Part shown: positions 16,584 through 24,058 of the stretch, piece by piece
Layout: every line of letters begins with the position of its first letter
Position numbering within the stretch: the first letter of the stretch is position 1
Origin: Actinoplanes campanulatus
GTDB taxonomy: Bacteria; Actinomycetota; Actinomycetes; Mycobacteriales; Micromonosporaceae
DNA: 64,000 nt
Reading direction: 5' to 3'
Assembly (NCBI RefSeq): GCF_014647795.1
Contig: NZ_BMPW01000002.1
Span: 372,001-436,000, forward strand
Program-made: the position numbers and the translations under genes
Notes under the pieces: generated by a model
Told to the model about the DNA's origin: nothing
Seen by the model: only the letters and a program-made list of their open reading frames with translations
Database searches by the model: none

Positions 16584-17623
16584 GGACGGCACTCGGCCTG
16601 GGTGTGGCCCTGCTCGCGGCCGGCGCCCTGCTGGCCGGCGCCCTCCCGGAGCCGCCGCCCCGCAACCCGGACGCGGTCGGCCGGCCCTCGCTGGCCCAGG
16701 CGTGGCCCGACGCCGCCCGCGCGGACCTGCCCGGCCTCACCGTCGAGCCGCTGCTGTTCCTGGACGCCACCACGGTCGTCGGCACGCGGGCGAGTGCGGA
16801 CGCCGTACACCTCGTGGTCGTGAAGGGTGACGTCGAGCGCGAGTTGCGCCGCCTGCCGGCCGCCGACGAACCTCGCTTCGAAGGCCTGACCGTCGCCGGT
16901 GACGAGATGGTCTGGACCGAGGCGGCCGGCGACCGGCCGGTCGAGGTGTGGGCGGTCCGCCGGGAGGGCGGCGCGCCCCGCAGACTGACCGCGGACACCG
17001 GCAACACCCTGTTCTACGGCAACCAGTACGACCTGGTGGTGGCCGGCGGCCGGGTGCACTGGGCGGCCGGCGAGGGCAACGCGGCCACCGAGATCCGGTC
17101 CGTCCCGCTGACCGGCGGCAAGGTCGAGATCCGCGAGGAGAAGGGCCAGTGGGCGCTGTCCGCCTGGCCCTGGCTCACCGACGACACCGGCAGCCAGTCC
17201 GGCACCGTCCGGATGCGGAACATGACCACCGGCCAGGAGGTGCGGGCGCCGGTCTCCGGAGCCGAGTGGACCATGTGCAGCCCGGTCTGGTGCCGGGTCA
17301 TGGTGATGAACGGCGACGGTCTGGCCCGGATGGACGCGATGCGCCCGGACGGCGCCGACCGCCGCCGGATGGCCGGCCCGGAGGCGCAGGCCGCGGTGGG
17401 CGACGTGGCGGTGCTGGACCGGTTCGAGATCCTCTCCGAACCCGGCCCGGAGTCCGACCTCACCGGGGTGGCCGGCCTCGTCGTGCACGACCTGACGACC
17501 GGGCGGACGGTGACCCTGGCGGCCGCCGCCGACCTGGCCGCCACCAAGGACGGGATGCTCTGGTGGTCGACCGGTCAGCAGGAGGCCGCCGTCTGGCACA
17601 CGCTGGACCTGCGTACGGTCTAG
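16580..17623 (+). CDS. Secreted beta-propeller-like protein, unknown function
   Basis: 347 aa from ATG 16580, overlapping the TIGR03943 stop by 4 nt. A signal peptide or anchor is visible (RTALGLGVALLAAGALLAG). The remainder repeats a pattern of strand-turn-strand blocks ending in W or V (for example DEMVWTEAAGD, GGRVHWAAGEG, KDGMLWWSTGQ) spaced 40-60 residues apart, as in TolB/WD-like propellers. Two cysteines (CSPVWC) lie near 230. No catalytic motif is seen. Its place in the overlapping permease operon suggests an extracellular partner of that transporter. Its stop overlaps the convergent PepSY gene's stop by 4 nt, leaving no space for a terminator. Confidence 0.7.
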   Translation: MRTALGLGVALLAAGALLAGALPEPPPRNPDAVGRPSLAQAWPDAARADLPGLTVEPLLFLDATTVVGTRASADAVHLVVVKGDVERELRRLPAADEPRFEGLTVAGDEMVWTEAAGDRPVEVWAVRREGGAPRRLTADTGNTLFYGNQYDLVVAGGRVHWAAGEGNAATEIRSVPLTGGKVEIREEKGQWALSAWPWLTDDTGSQSGTVRMRNMTTGQEVRAPVSGAEWTMCSPVWCRVMVMNGDGLARMDAMRPDGADRRRMAGPEAQAAVGDVAVLDRFEILSEPGPESDLTGVAGLVVHDLTTGRTVTLAAAADLAATKDGMLWWSTGQQEAAVWHTLDLRTV

Positions 17624-19008
17624 GCGCGCCTGCGGAGGCTCAGCAGGGCGTCGGCCAGCAGGAAGGCGGCCAGCGGGATGCCGAACCAGGGCAGCGCCCA
17701 GCCGATCGCGAAGACCACCGGCACACCGGCCGCGATGGCCCAGGCCGGCAGGCCCAGCCACGCGCCGCGGGCCGGTGCGGAGCCGGCCAGGGCCGGACGG
17801 CCGGCCCGGGTCGGGCGGCGCTGCCACCACATCCGGTAACCCCACAGGATCACGCAGAGCAGCCCGATCGCCAGCGCCGCCAGCAGGATCTGATTGACCG
17901 GGCCGAACAGGATCCCCATGTGCGCCTGCACGCCCAGTTTGGACAGTTGCGCCAGCAGCGGCCAGTCGGCGAAGTCGCTGCGCGCCACCACGGTCGCGGT
18001 GGCCGGGTCGACGGCGATCCGGTCCAGCCGAACCGGCCAGGTGTTGTCGATCCCGGCGACGGTCCAGGCGGCGCCCCCGGTCTCCGGCAGGCTCAACTCG
18101 ACCGGGCCGGTGAGACCGCTGTCCCGGGCCACCCGTAGCACCGTGTCGGCCTGCGCCGGGTCGATCGCGACCGGGGCCTCGCTGCCGGCGCCGTGGTGGC
18201 CACCGGCCGAGGCGGAGACGCCCGGCACCTCCAGGCCGGGCCGCTGGGCGTCGAAGGCGGTCTGCACCGTGTCGAACGAAGCGCCCGCATAGCGTGACCA
18301 GGTGAGACCGGTCGCCGAGAGGATCAGCAGGCCGAGGCTCAGCCACAGGCCGGTGGCCGCGTGCCAGCCCCGGGTCCGGCGGACGCCCTTCTTCGCCGAC
18401 AGTTCCGGGGCCAGCATCTTGCGGACGCTGCGGCGGCGCCGCCACCACAGCACGATGCCGCCGAGGGTGAGCACCCACAGCCAGCTCGCGGCGATCTCCG
18501 AGTAGTGCCGGCCCAGGTCGCCGAGGTGCAGGTTGCGGTGCAGATCGTCCAGCCAGGTGGTCACCGGGGTGGAGCCCCACCAGGTGGTGAGTTGTCCCTG
18601 GACCCGGCCGGTGTGCGGGTCGACGTAGACGGTGTGCTGGTTCTCGCCGAGATCCGGCTGGGCGAACACCACCCGGGTGCTCTGGTCACCCTCGGCCGGC
18701 TGGACCGCCGCGATCGTGCCGTCGGGGTGGCTCGCCCGCGCCGCGGCGATCTGCTCGGCCAGCGGGAGGGTGGGGCCGCTCGTCGTTGCGGCGGTCAGCT
18801 TGTCGCCGTACAGGATGCTGTCGATCTGTGGGGTCGCCGTGTAGAGCAGGCCGGTCAGGGCGGCCACCACCAGGAACGGGGCGACCAGCACCCCGGCGTA
18901 GAAGTGCAGGCGCAGCAGCAGCGCGCCGAACGCGGACGGGCGGCGGGCCTCGCGGGGAGGTGCCGGCGGGGTAACCGGCTGTTCGGTCAGTTCGGGGGTC
19001 ACGGCCAT
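17620..19008 (-). CDS. PepSY-associated membrane protein (PiuB/DUF type)
   Basis: 462 aa from ATG 19008. Four membrane helices are spread through the protein (about 28-52, 180-200, 228-248, 365-460), with a large extracytoplasmic portion between the first two containing PepSY-like strands (VYVDPHTGRVQGQL, about 123-136). HRNLHLGDLGRHYSE and a second FADWPLLAQLSKLGVQAHMG with histidines are family hallmarks thought to hold haem or metal. Such proteins are linked to iron or copper reduction/uptake. It is divergent from copC-ycnI genes, a common actinobacterial arrangement, so copper handling is a reasonable inference. A His/Gly run (GGHHGAG, near 270) may also bind metal. Confidence 0.82.
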   Translation of the reverse strand: MAVTPELTEQPVTPPAPPREARRPSAFGALLLRLHFYAGVLVAPFLVVAALTGLLYTATPQIDSILYGDKLTAATTSGPTLPLAEQIAAARASHPDGTIAAVQPAEGDQSTRVVFAQPDLGENQHTVYVDPHTGRVQGQLTTWWGSTPVTTWLDDLHRNLHLGDLGRHYSEIAASWLWVLTLGGIVLWWRRRRSVRKMLAPELSAKKGVRRTRGWHAATGLWLSLGLLILSATGLTWSRYAGASFDTVQTAFDAQRPGLEVPGVSASAGGHHGAGSEAPVAIDPAQADTVLRVARDSGLTGPVELSLPETGGAAWTVAGIDNTWPVRLDRIAVDPATATVVARSDFADWPLLAQLSKLGVQAHMGILFGPVNQILLAALAIGLLCVILWGYRMWWQRRPTRAGRPALAGSAPARGAWLGLPAWAIAAGVPVVFAIGWALPWFGIPLAAFLLADALLSLRRRA

Positions 19009-19062
19009 GCGGCTGTCCTCGGCATTCGGCGAAGGGGTGGGGCAGCGTCGCCGGTTGGTCGA

Positions 19063-19118
19063 CCGCGGGATCCGGAAAGTTCCCAGGAAATCTTCGGGAA
19101 CCAGGCCGCGGGATCCGG
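19063..19118. promoter_or_regulatory. Direct and inverted repeats in the copper-cluster divergent promoter
   Basis: CCGCGGGATCCGG occurs twice in the same orientation (19063-19075 and 19106-19118). Between them GTTCCC (19079-19084) and GGGAAC (19096-19101) form an inverted repeat. The block lies between the divergent PepSY (start 19008) and CopC (start 19131) genes, the natural place for a shared operator. No regulator gene for it is nearby. Confidence 0.45.
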
Positions 19119-19130
19119 CGACTAACGGGC

Positions 19131-19712
19131 ATGTCGACTGTCACCACCCGGGTTCGCCTGAGGCCGCTGCTCGTCCTCGCCGCACTGCTGCTGGTGCTCG
19201 TGCCCGGCACTCCGGCCTGGGCGCACAACGCGCTGGCCGAGGCCAGCCCGGCCAAGGGCGCCACGCTGAAGGAGTCGCCGGCCGAGGTGAGGCTGCGGTT
19301 CCTGCAGAAGCTGGACCCGGACCACACCACGATCACGGTGAGCGACGCCGGCGGGGCGAAGATGGCCACCTCGGCGCCGAAGGTGAACGGCGCCACCGGA
19401 ACCGTCACCGTCGGCGAGCCCCTGGCCAACGGGGTCTACACGGTCGCCTACCAGGTGGTCTCCACGGACGGGCACCCGGTGAAGGGGTCGTACGAGTTCA
19501 CCGTCGACGACCCGGCGCCGCCGGTCAGCGCCGCGCCCTCCGAGGCGGCGCCCGCCCCCACCGCCAGCGCCACCACGACCAGCGCCGCGAGCCCGCCGCT
19601 GCTGGCCGCCGAGGAGTCCTCGAACACCGCTGTCTATGGTCTTGTCGCCGGCATCGCGGTCGCTCTTGCCGCGGTCGCCACCTTCCTGTTCATCCGTCGC
19701 CGCAAGGCATGA
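19131..19712 (+). CDS. CopC-domain copper-binding protein
   Basis: 193 aa. A Sec signal ends at PAWA-H, so the mature protein begins with His (AHNALAEASPAKG), the N-terminal copper ligand of CopC. The domain continues with EVRLRFLQKLDP and ends with VVSTDGHPVKGSYEFTV, where the Asp and His of DGH complete the Cu(II) site. A Pro/Ala/Thr-rich stalk (about 130-165) leads to one C-terminal helix and an RRRKA anchor, so the domain is held on the outer face. It likely binds Cu(II) for uptake or delivery. The next gene, 11 nt downstream, encodes YcnI, a copper chaperone. Confidence 0.9.
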   Translation: MSTVTTRVRLRPLLVLAALLLVLVPGTPAWAHNALAEASPAKGATLKESPAEVRLRFLQKLDPDHTTITVSDAGGAKMATSAPKVNGATGTVTVGEPLANGVYTVAYQVVSTDGHPVKGSYEFTVDDPAPPVSAAPSEAAPAPTASATTTSAASPPLLAAEESSNTAVYGLVAGIAVALAAVATFLFIRRRKA

Positions 19713-19723
19713 GAGGTTTCCCG

Positions 19724-20431
19724 ATGAAGCAGACCGCATTGCGGCGTGCCGCCACCGTCACCGCCGTCGCGGCCGCGTTCGTGCTCGGCCTGGCCGGCCC
19801 CGCGGCCGCCCACGTGACGGTCAACCCGAGCACCGCGACCCAGGGCGGGTACGCCAAGGTGTCGTTCCGCGTGCCGAACGAGAGCGACACCGCCTCCACC
19901 ACCAAGCTGGAGGTCAACCTGCCGGTGGACAGCCCGGTCGGTTCGGTGTCGGTCAAGCCGGTGCCGGGCTGGACCGCGGTCGCCGAGAAGTCGAAGCTGG
20001 CCACCCCGCTGAAGGTGCACGACCACGAGATCAGCGAGGCCGTCACCAAGATCACCTGGACCGCGGCGTCCGGCTCGGAGATCAAGCCGGGCACCTTCCA
20101 GGAGTTCGACGTCTCGCTCGGGCCGCTGCCGGAGACCGAGCAGATGGTCTTCAAGGCGCTCCAGTACTACTCCGACGGCGCGGTCGTCCGCTGGATCGAC
20201 GAGCCCACCACCGACGGCACCGAGCCGGAGAGCCCGGCGCCGGTCCTCAAGCTGACCGCCGCCTCCGCCGCCCCGGCCGCCCCGGCGCCCACCACCGAAG
20301 CCACCCCGGCGGAGGAGGGCAACGACGGGCTGCCCTACGCCATCGCCGGCCTGATCATGGGCCTGATCGGCATCGTTCTGTCGCTGCTGGCCTACCGTAA
20401 GGCTTCTCAGGCCAAGCTTCCGACGGTCTGA
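19724..20431 (+). CDS. YcnI-family (DUF1775) copper chaperone
   Basis: 235 aa from ATG 19724 with GAGAGG 8 nt upstream. The signal peptide ends AAA-H, so the mature chain begins HVTVNPSTATQGG, giving the N-terminal His used for Cu(II) in Bacillus YcnI. The cupredoxin-like domain includes FRVPNES, the VPGW tryptophan motif and ITWTAASGSEI. After an Ala/Pro/Thr-rich linker, one helix (about 205-226) and a short basic tail anchor it. It works with CopC in the same operon. Its last 25 nt overlap the 3' end of the convergent methyltransferase gene. Confidence 0.9.
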   Translation: MKQTALRRAATVTAVAAAFVLGLAGPAAAHVTVNPSTATQGGYAKVSFRVPNESDTASTTKLEVNLPVDSPVGSVSVKPVPGWTAVAEKSKLATPLKVHDHEISEAVTKITWTAASGSEIKPGTFQEFDVSLGPLPETEQMVFKALQYYSDGAVVRWIDEPTTDGTEPESPAPVLKLTAASAAPAAPAPTTEATPAEEGNDGLPYAIAGLIMGLIGIVLSLLAYRKASQAKLPTV

Positions 20432-20946
20432 ATCCGGGTGTAGATCGACAGCGGGTGGTGCGGCTCACGCCGTACCCCCGCTGTCGTCTTGGAGAGGGCG
20501 TCCCGCAACCGGCCGAGCCGGGCGAACCGGAAGTCGTGGATCACGATCCGGCCGCCGGGCCTGAGCACCCGGAACAGTTCGGCGGCGGCCGCCCCCGGAT
20601 CCGGCCACTCGTGCGCGCTGAGCGTCGACACGATCAGGTCCAGGCTGTCGTCCGGCCACGGCAGGCGCGCCACGTCGGCCACCTCGACGCGGATGCCCGG
20701 GCGGCGGGCCAGCGCCGCCATGTCCGGTGACAGGTCGGCGCCGGCGAGCCGCAGGTCCGGCCGCCGGGCGGCGAGCTCGTGCAGCAGGCGGCCGGGCCCG
20801 GTGCCGACGTCCAGCACGGCGGCGCCCGGTCCGGTGACGGCCGCGACCTCCCCGGCGACCCGGCGGTAGAAGCCGCGCAGCAGCCGGGTGGCCCGCCGGT
20901 CGTACGCGGCGCTGGCCCGCCGGTCGAATCTGATCTGGGTGCCCAT
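20407..20946 (-). CDS. Class I SAM-dependent methyltransferase
   Basis: 179 aa from ATG 20946, supported by GGAGG 6-7 nt upstream; the frame is open a further 21 codons, but that would cover the MerR operator. Motif I VLDVGTGPGRLL, motif II ADLSPDMAALA (acidic ribose ligand), motif III DVARLPWPDDSLDLIVSTL and post-motif FRVLRPGGRIVIHDF mark a Rossmann methyltransferase. The substrate is unknown; small molecules are usual. It is divergently paired with a MerR regulator across 53 nt, which probably controls it. The C terminus overlaps the end of ycnI by 25 nt. Confidence 0.85.
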   Translation of the reverse strand: MGTQIRFDRRASAAYDRRATRLLRGFYRRVAGEVAAVTGPGAAVLDVGTGPGRLLHELAARRPDLRLAGADLSPDMAALARRPGIRVEVADVARLPWPDDSLDLIVSTLSAHEWPDPGAAAAELFRVLRPGGRIVIHDFRFARLGRLRDALSKTTAGVRREPHHPLSIYTRIQTVGSLA

Positions 20947-20963
20947 GGCGTCCTCCGATGCGC

Positions 20964-21005
20964 TTGACAACACCGGGAACCCTGCATCTTCATGTCGACA
21001 TGAAG
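20964..21005. promoter_or_regulatory. MerR operator: 18-bp perfect palindrome over the merR start codon
   Basis: CTTCATGTCGACATGAAG at 20988-21005 is a perfect 18-bp palindrome; its right half contains the ATG (21000) of the MerR gene. A TTGACA box lies at 20964-20969, about 20-25 bp upstream. The location suits an autoregulatory MerR site that could also govern the divergent methyltransferase gene. Confidence 0.6.
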
Positions 21006-21383
21006 TCAAGCATCGGGGATCTGGCCGCCCGGTTCGGGCTGCCCACGCACGTGCTGCGGCACTGGGAGCAGATGGGCCTGCTCACCCCGGAGCGGTCCAC
21101 CGCCGGCCATCGGCTGTACGGCGAGGCGGACGCCGCCCGGATCGTGCTGATCCAGCTCGCCAAGGAGGCCGGCCTCAGCCTGGAGCAGACCCGGCGGCTG
21201 CTCACCGACGCCCGCGACCGGCAGTCCCGCCGTGACCTGTACGCGGCCCACGCCGAGACCCTCCACAGGCGCATCGCGGCGGCCGAGGCGGCGCTCGCGC
21301 TCGTCGAACACGCCGCCGAATGCGACGCCGACGACTTCACCACCTGCCCGCACCTCGCGGCGAAGGTGGCCGCGCGGCTCTAG
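21000..21383 (+). CDS. MerR-family transcriptional regulator
   Basis: 127 aa from ATG 21000. An N-terminal winged HTH (SIGDLAARFGLPTHVLRHWE, then TPERSTAGHRLYGEAD) is followed by the long dimerisation helix (about 72-102). The C-terminal part has Cys residues in ECDADDFTTCPH, which could form a thiol or metal sensor as in other MerR members, though effector type is unknown. It sits divergent to the methyltransferase gene, with a palindrome over its own start codon, so autoregulation is probable. The stop is 4 nt within the convergent YjbR gene's end. Confidence 0.88.
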   Translation: MKSSIGDLAARFGLPTHVLRHWEQMGLLTPERSTAGHRLYGEADAARIVLIQLAKEAGLSLEQTRRLLTDARDRQSRRDLYAAHAETLHRRIAAAEAALALVEHAAECDADDFTTCPHLAAKVAARL

Positions 21384-21757
21384 CCCGGCCGGTAGGCCGC
21401 CTCCACGTCCTCGGGGGCGCGCATCCGCCAGGCGTCGGTCACCAGCTCGCTCAGCCGATCGGGTGACACCCGCTCCAACCGGACCATGACGAGCGGCAGG
21501 CCGTCGTAACCCGGCGTGGTGAAGAACATGTCCGGCTCGCCGAGCACCAGCGCCTGCTTCTCGGCCTCGTCCCCGACGTAGATCACCGCGATGTCGGTAC
21601 GGATCACGCGCGGTTTTCCGGGTAGACGTTCCGGATATGACCAGACGAAACCCTTCCCGCCGACCCGGAAGTCGAAGCCGTCACTGTCGATCTCCTCGAC
21701 CTGCGGGAGAGCGAGAGCCAGCCGCCGTACGTCATCCGCGTCACTCACGGTGGCCAT
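21380..21757 (-). CDS. YjbR/MmcQ-family protein
   Basis: 125 aa from ATG 21757. The sequence has the DUF419 pattern: DVRRLALALPQVEE at the start, FDFRVGGKGFVWSYPE, VIYVGDEAEKQALV, FFTTPGYDGLPLVMVRLE and a helical end TDAWRMRAPEDV. The fold (double wing, CyaY-like) is found in many small bacterial proteins of unknown role; DNA binding was proposed from structure. It ends inside the stop region of the convergent MerR gene and is divergent from the TauE exporter. An alternative start GTG four codons in cannot be excluded. Confidence 0.82.
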   Translation of the reverse strand: MATVSDADDVRRLALALPQVEEIDSDGFDFRVGGKGFVWSYPERLPGKPRVIRTDIAVIYVGDEAEKQALVLGEPDMFFTTPGYDGLPLVMVRLERVSPDRLSELVTDAWRMRAPEDVEAAYRPG

Positions 21758-21784
21758 TCTGCAACATCGCCCCCAAGGGATGCC

Positions 21785-21814
21785 TTGCCTACGGGTTAGG
21801 TAGGCTCCTATTAT
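21785..21814 (+). promoter_or_regulatory. Promoter with operator-like inverted repeat upstream of TauE gene
   Basis: TTGCCT (21785-21790) and TATTAT (21809-21814) are separated by 18 bp and resemble a primary-sigma promoter. GCCTAC (21787-21792) and GTAGGC (21800-21805) form an inverted repeat in the spacer, where a repressor could block RNA polymerase. The TauE gene starts 49 bp further on. Confidence 0.5.
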
Positions 21815-21862
21815 CCGATCCAAGAAGTAGGAATTGACCCTCCCTCCCCTGGCGGTCGGCAC

Positions 21863-22819
21863 ATGCAGAAGCTCATCCTCCTCGCCCTGGTCGGGCTCGG
21901 CGCTCAGCTGGTCGACGGCAGCCTGGGCATGGCCTACGGCGTCACCTCGACCACCCTCCTCCTCGCGATCGGCACCAACCCGGCGGCCGCGTCCGCCACG
22001 GTGCACCTCGCCGAGATCGGCACCACGCTGGTCTCCGGCCTCTCGCACTGGCGGTTCGGCAACGTCGACTGGAAAGTCGTCCTCAAGATCGGTGTCCCGG
22101 GCGCGGTCGGCGCCTTCGCCGGCGCGGTCGTCCTCTCCGGCATCTCCACCGAGGTCGCGGCGCCGCTCATGGCGGTCATCCTGCTGACGCTGGGCCTCTA
22201 CGTCTTCCTGCGCTTCACCTTCCAGGGCCTGCCCAAGGGCCAGCTCGGCAAGCCGCTGCGCAAGCGGTTCCTCACCCCGCTCGGCCTGGTCGGCGGCTTC
22301 GTCGACGCCACCGGCGGCGGAGGCTGGGGCCCGGTCGGCACCCCCGCGATCCTGGCCAGCGGCCGGCTCGAACCGCGCAAGACGATCGGCTCGATCGACA
22401 CCAGCGAGTTCCTCGTCGCCGTCGCCGCCAGCATCGGCTTCATCTACGGCATCGGCAGCGAGAACATCGACTACGGCTGGGCCTTCGCCCTGCTGATCGG
22501 TGGCGTCATCGCCGCGCCGATCGCCGCCTGGCTGGTCCGCCACATCCCGCCGCGGGTGCTCGGCGCCGCGGTCGGCGGCGTCATCATCCTCACCAACACC
22601 CGCTCCCTGCTGCGCAGCGACTGGATCGACGCCCCCGACGGCGTCCGCTACGCCGTCTACGGCGTGATCTACGTGGTCTGGGCGGCGGCGATCGTCTACT
22701 CGGTGCTGCAGTACCGCAAGCACTCGTCCGAGGACGCGCAGATCATCGCCGAGGCGGAGGGCATCGCCGCGGCCGGCGACACCCCGGACGACAAGGACAA
22801 GACCCCGGCAAACGCCTGA
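21863..22819 (+). CDS. TauE/SafE-family anion exporter
   Basis: 318 aa from ATG 21863. Eight hydrophobic helices in two repeats fit PF01925. The typical motifs are AQLVDGSLGMAYGVTSTTLL (about 14-33) and, in the second half, GLVGGFVDATGGGGWGPVGT (about 142-161), both Gly-rich loops that line the substrate path. Members move sulfite, sulfonates or similar organic anions across the cytoplasmic membrane. The soluble C terminus is acidic and helical. It has its own promoter and is followed by a strong hairpin, so it is a single-gene unit. Substrate is unknown. Confidence 0.88.
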   Translation: MQKLILLALVGLGAQLVDGSLGMAYGVTSTTLLLAIGTNPAAASATVHLAEIGTTLVSGLSHWRFGNVDWKVVLKIGVPGAVGAFAGAVVLSGISTEVAAPLMAVILLTLGLYVFLRFTFQGLPKGQLGKPLRKRFLTPLGLVGGFVDATGGGGWGPVGTPAILASGRLEPRKTIGSIDTSEFLVAVAASIGFIYGIGSENIDYGWAFALLIGGVIAAPIAAWLVRHIPPRVLGAAVGGVIILTNTRSLLRSDWIDAPDGVRYAVYGVIYVVWAAAIVYSVLQYRKHSSEDAQIIAEAEGIAAAGDTPDDKDKTPANA

Positions 22820-22838
22820 CCCACGATCGTACGAAAAC

Positions 22839-22864
22839 CGGGTCCCGCCCCACGGCGGGACCCG
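22839..22864. terminator. Bidirectional terminator
   Basis: CGGGTCCCGCC (22839-22849) pairs perfectly with GGCGGGACCCG (22854-22864) around a CCAC loop. AAAA at 22834-22837 becomes a T-run when read on the minus strand. It lies between the convergent TauE and type VII-like genes. Confidence 0.85.
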
Positions 22865-22876
22865 ATTCGTATGCGC

Positions 22877-23665
22877 TCAGTCGGTGGCCACCTGCCATGG
22901 CCTCCGGGGGTCGGTGATCGAATCGCCGACCTTCGGCCACCTGTTTCCCGGCATGCCCTCCGAGTCGGCCAACTCGGACTTGAAGGTGTTCACGGCGATC
23001 TCGAACTGCGAATACGCGTCGTAGAGGATCGGCGCGACGCCCACCAGCATGGTGATCGCCCCGGCCGCCGCGGCGACGACGATGGGCGGCGCGGCGGGAG
23101 CGCCGACCCCGGTTCCCGCGGAGACCGCGGCCGCCACGATCCCCACGACGAGTGTCACCACCGCGGCGCCGATGGCGAGAAGGAACACGATCTGACTGTG
23201 GGCGAGTTCGTGAAGCTGGCCCTTCACCGAGGTCGAGAGAGGCATGAACGATTGGGTCGCCAGGCGCTGCGCCTCGGCCGACCGCTCGTAGGCCCGTGCC
23301 GCGGATCCGGAGAAGCTGTCGACGGCGGCACGCTCGCTCGGCGCCATCTTCGCGCCCAGCTCGCTCAGCTTCTGGCCCACGTCGGTCTCCCACATGTCCC
23401 CGATGCGGAACAGCGCGGGCGGATATCCGGGTTCTGTGAGGAGTCTCTGGAGCAGGTCCATGAAGTCGTTGGTGAGCTCGGCCGCTTTGCGGAAGCCGGC
23501 GATGATGGCCTCGGAGACTCCCGGTACATAGATGAACTTGAGGGCTCGATTGAGCCGCTCCTCCAGCACCTTGAAGTTGCTCTGGATGTCCTCGATGCCC
23601 CTTGAAATCGCCTCGTTGGCAGCGTGGAATCCCTGCTCGAACGTGCCCGCACCGGGTGCGGTCAT
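22877..23665 (-). CDS. Helical protein with central membrane segment, type VII-like locus
   Basis: 262 aa from ATG 23665, with a GGGAGG ribosome site 6-7 nt upstream. Residues 1-150 are helical and heptad-like (FHAANEAISRGIEDIQSNF, then KVLEERLNRALKF), resembling WXG100/LXG-type export domains. A strongly hydrophobic Ala/Val/Gly stretch (about 155-215, LLAIGAAVVTLVVGIVAAAV and a second segment) could form two membrane helices. The final 45 residues are polar and end in NRWPKVGDSITD. It is the third gene of a three-gene unit with a YbaB-like and a small acidic protein, as often seen beside ESX loci. I cannot assign a function. A pore-forming or membrane-targeted effector is one possibility. 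Confidence 0.6.
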   Translation of the reverse strand: MTAPGAGTFEQGFHAANEAISRGIEDIQSNFKVLEERLNRALKFIYVPGVSEAIIAGFRKAAELTNDFMDLLQRLLTEPGYPPALFRIGDMWETDVGQKLSELGAKMAPSERAAVDSFSGSAARAYERSAEAQRLATQSFMPLSTSVKGQLHELAHSQIVFLLAIGAAVVTLVVGIVAAAVSAGTGVGAPAAPPIVVAAAAGAITMLVGVAPILYDAYSQFEIAVNTFKSELADSEGMPGNRWPKVGDSITDPRRPWQVATD

Positions 23666-23669
23666 CTGC

Positions 23670-24038
23670 CTACCTCCCTGGTGGGTTTCTGAGGATCGGG
23701 CCGATCGCCTCGCCCAGGACGGCGCCGAGACCGGTCGCCGCTTCCCGGTCGGTCTCGTCGATCTGGTCTCTCGCGTTCCGCAGGGCCAGCGAGAGCTTCT
23801 CCATCTCGAGGTAGCCGTCGTTGAGACTGGTGGCCACGAACCTTCTGAGTTCCTCGTACTTGGCGAGGACACCGAGCTCGACGCCGACGATGCCGAACTC
23901 GAAACCGCTGAGGCCGAAGCTCTCCGCGGACCGGGCGGTTTCGCCGACGATCCGGGCGGCGCCGAACCAGAACTGGGAGTCACTGTCGAGATCCTCGAGC
24001 GCGGCCCGCACCTCGCCGGGACCGGGTATGTCTCCCAT
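23670..24038 (-). CDS. Small helical protein resembling type VII secretion targets
   Basis: 122 aa from ATG 24038, with GAGGAGGT 7 nt upstream. The chain is nearly all helix, acidic near the N terminus (VRAALEDLDSDSQFWFGAAR), with a Gly/Phe-rich turn (FGLSGFEFGIVG, about 41-52) that separates two helical halves, as in EspC-like or WXG100-like substrates. No signal peptide or enzymatic motif exists. It lies between a YbaB-like gene and the 262-aa protein (4-nt gap to the latter). The likeness is one of size, context and helical layout only, with no clear WxG motif. Confidence 0.55.
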   Translation of the reverse strand: MGDIPGPGEVRAALEDLDSDSQFWFGAARIVGETARSAESFGLSGFEFGIVGVELGVLAKYEELRRFVATSLNDGYLEMEKLSLALRNARDQIDETDREAATGLGAVLGEAIGPILRNPPGR

Positions 24039-24058
24039 CCCCGACACCTCCTCGTCTG

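Noticed and set aside
21796-21814. TTAGGTAGGCTCCTA as a DtxR/IdeR iron box
   Set aside because: Only 15 bp with wrong spacing against the 19-bp consensus TTAGGTTAGGCTAACCTAA; the GCCTAC/GTAGGC inverted repeat is the better description.
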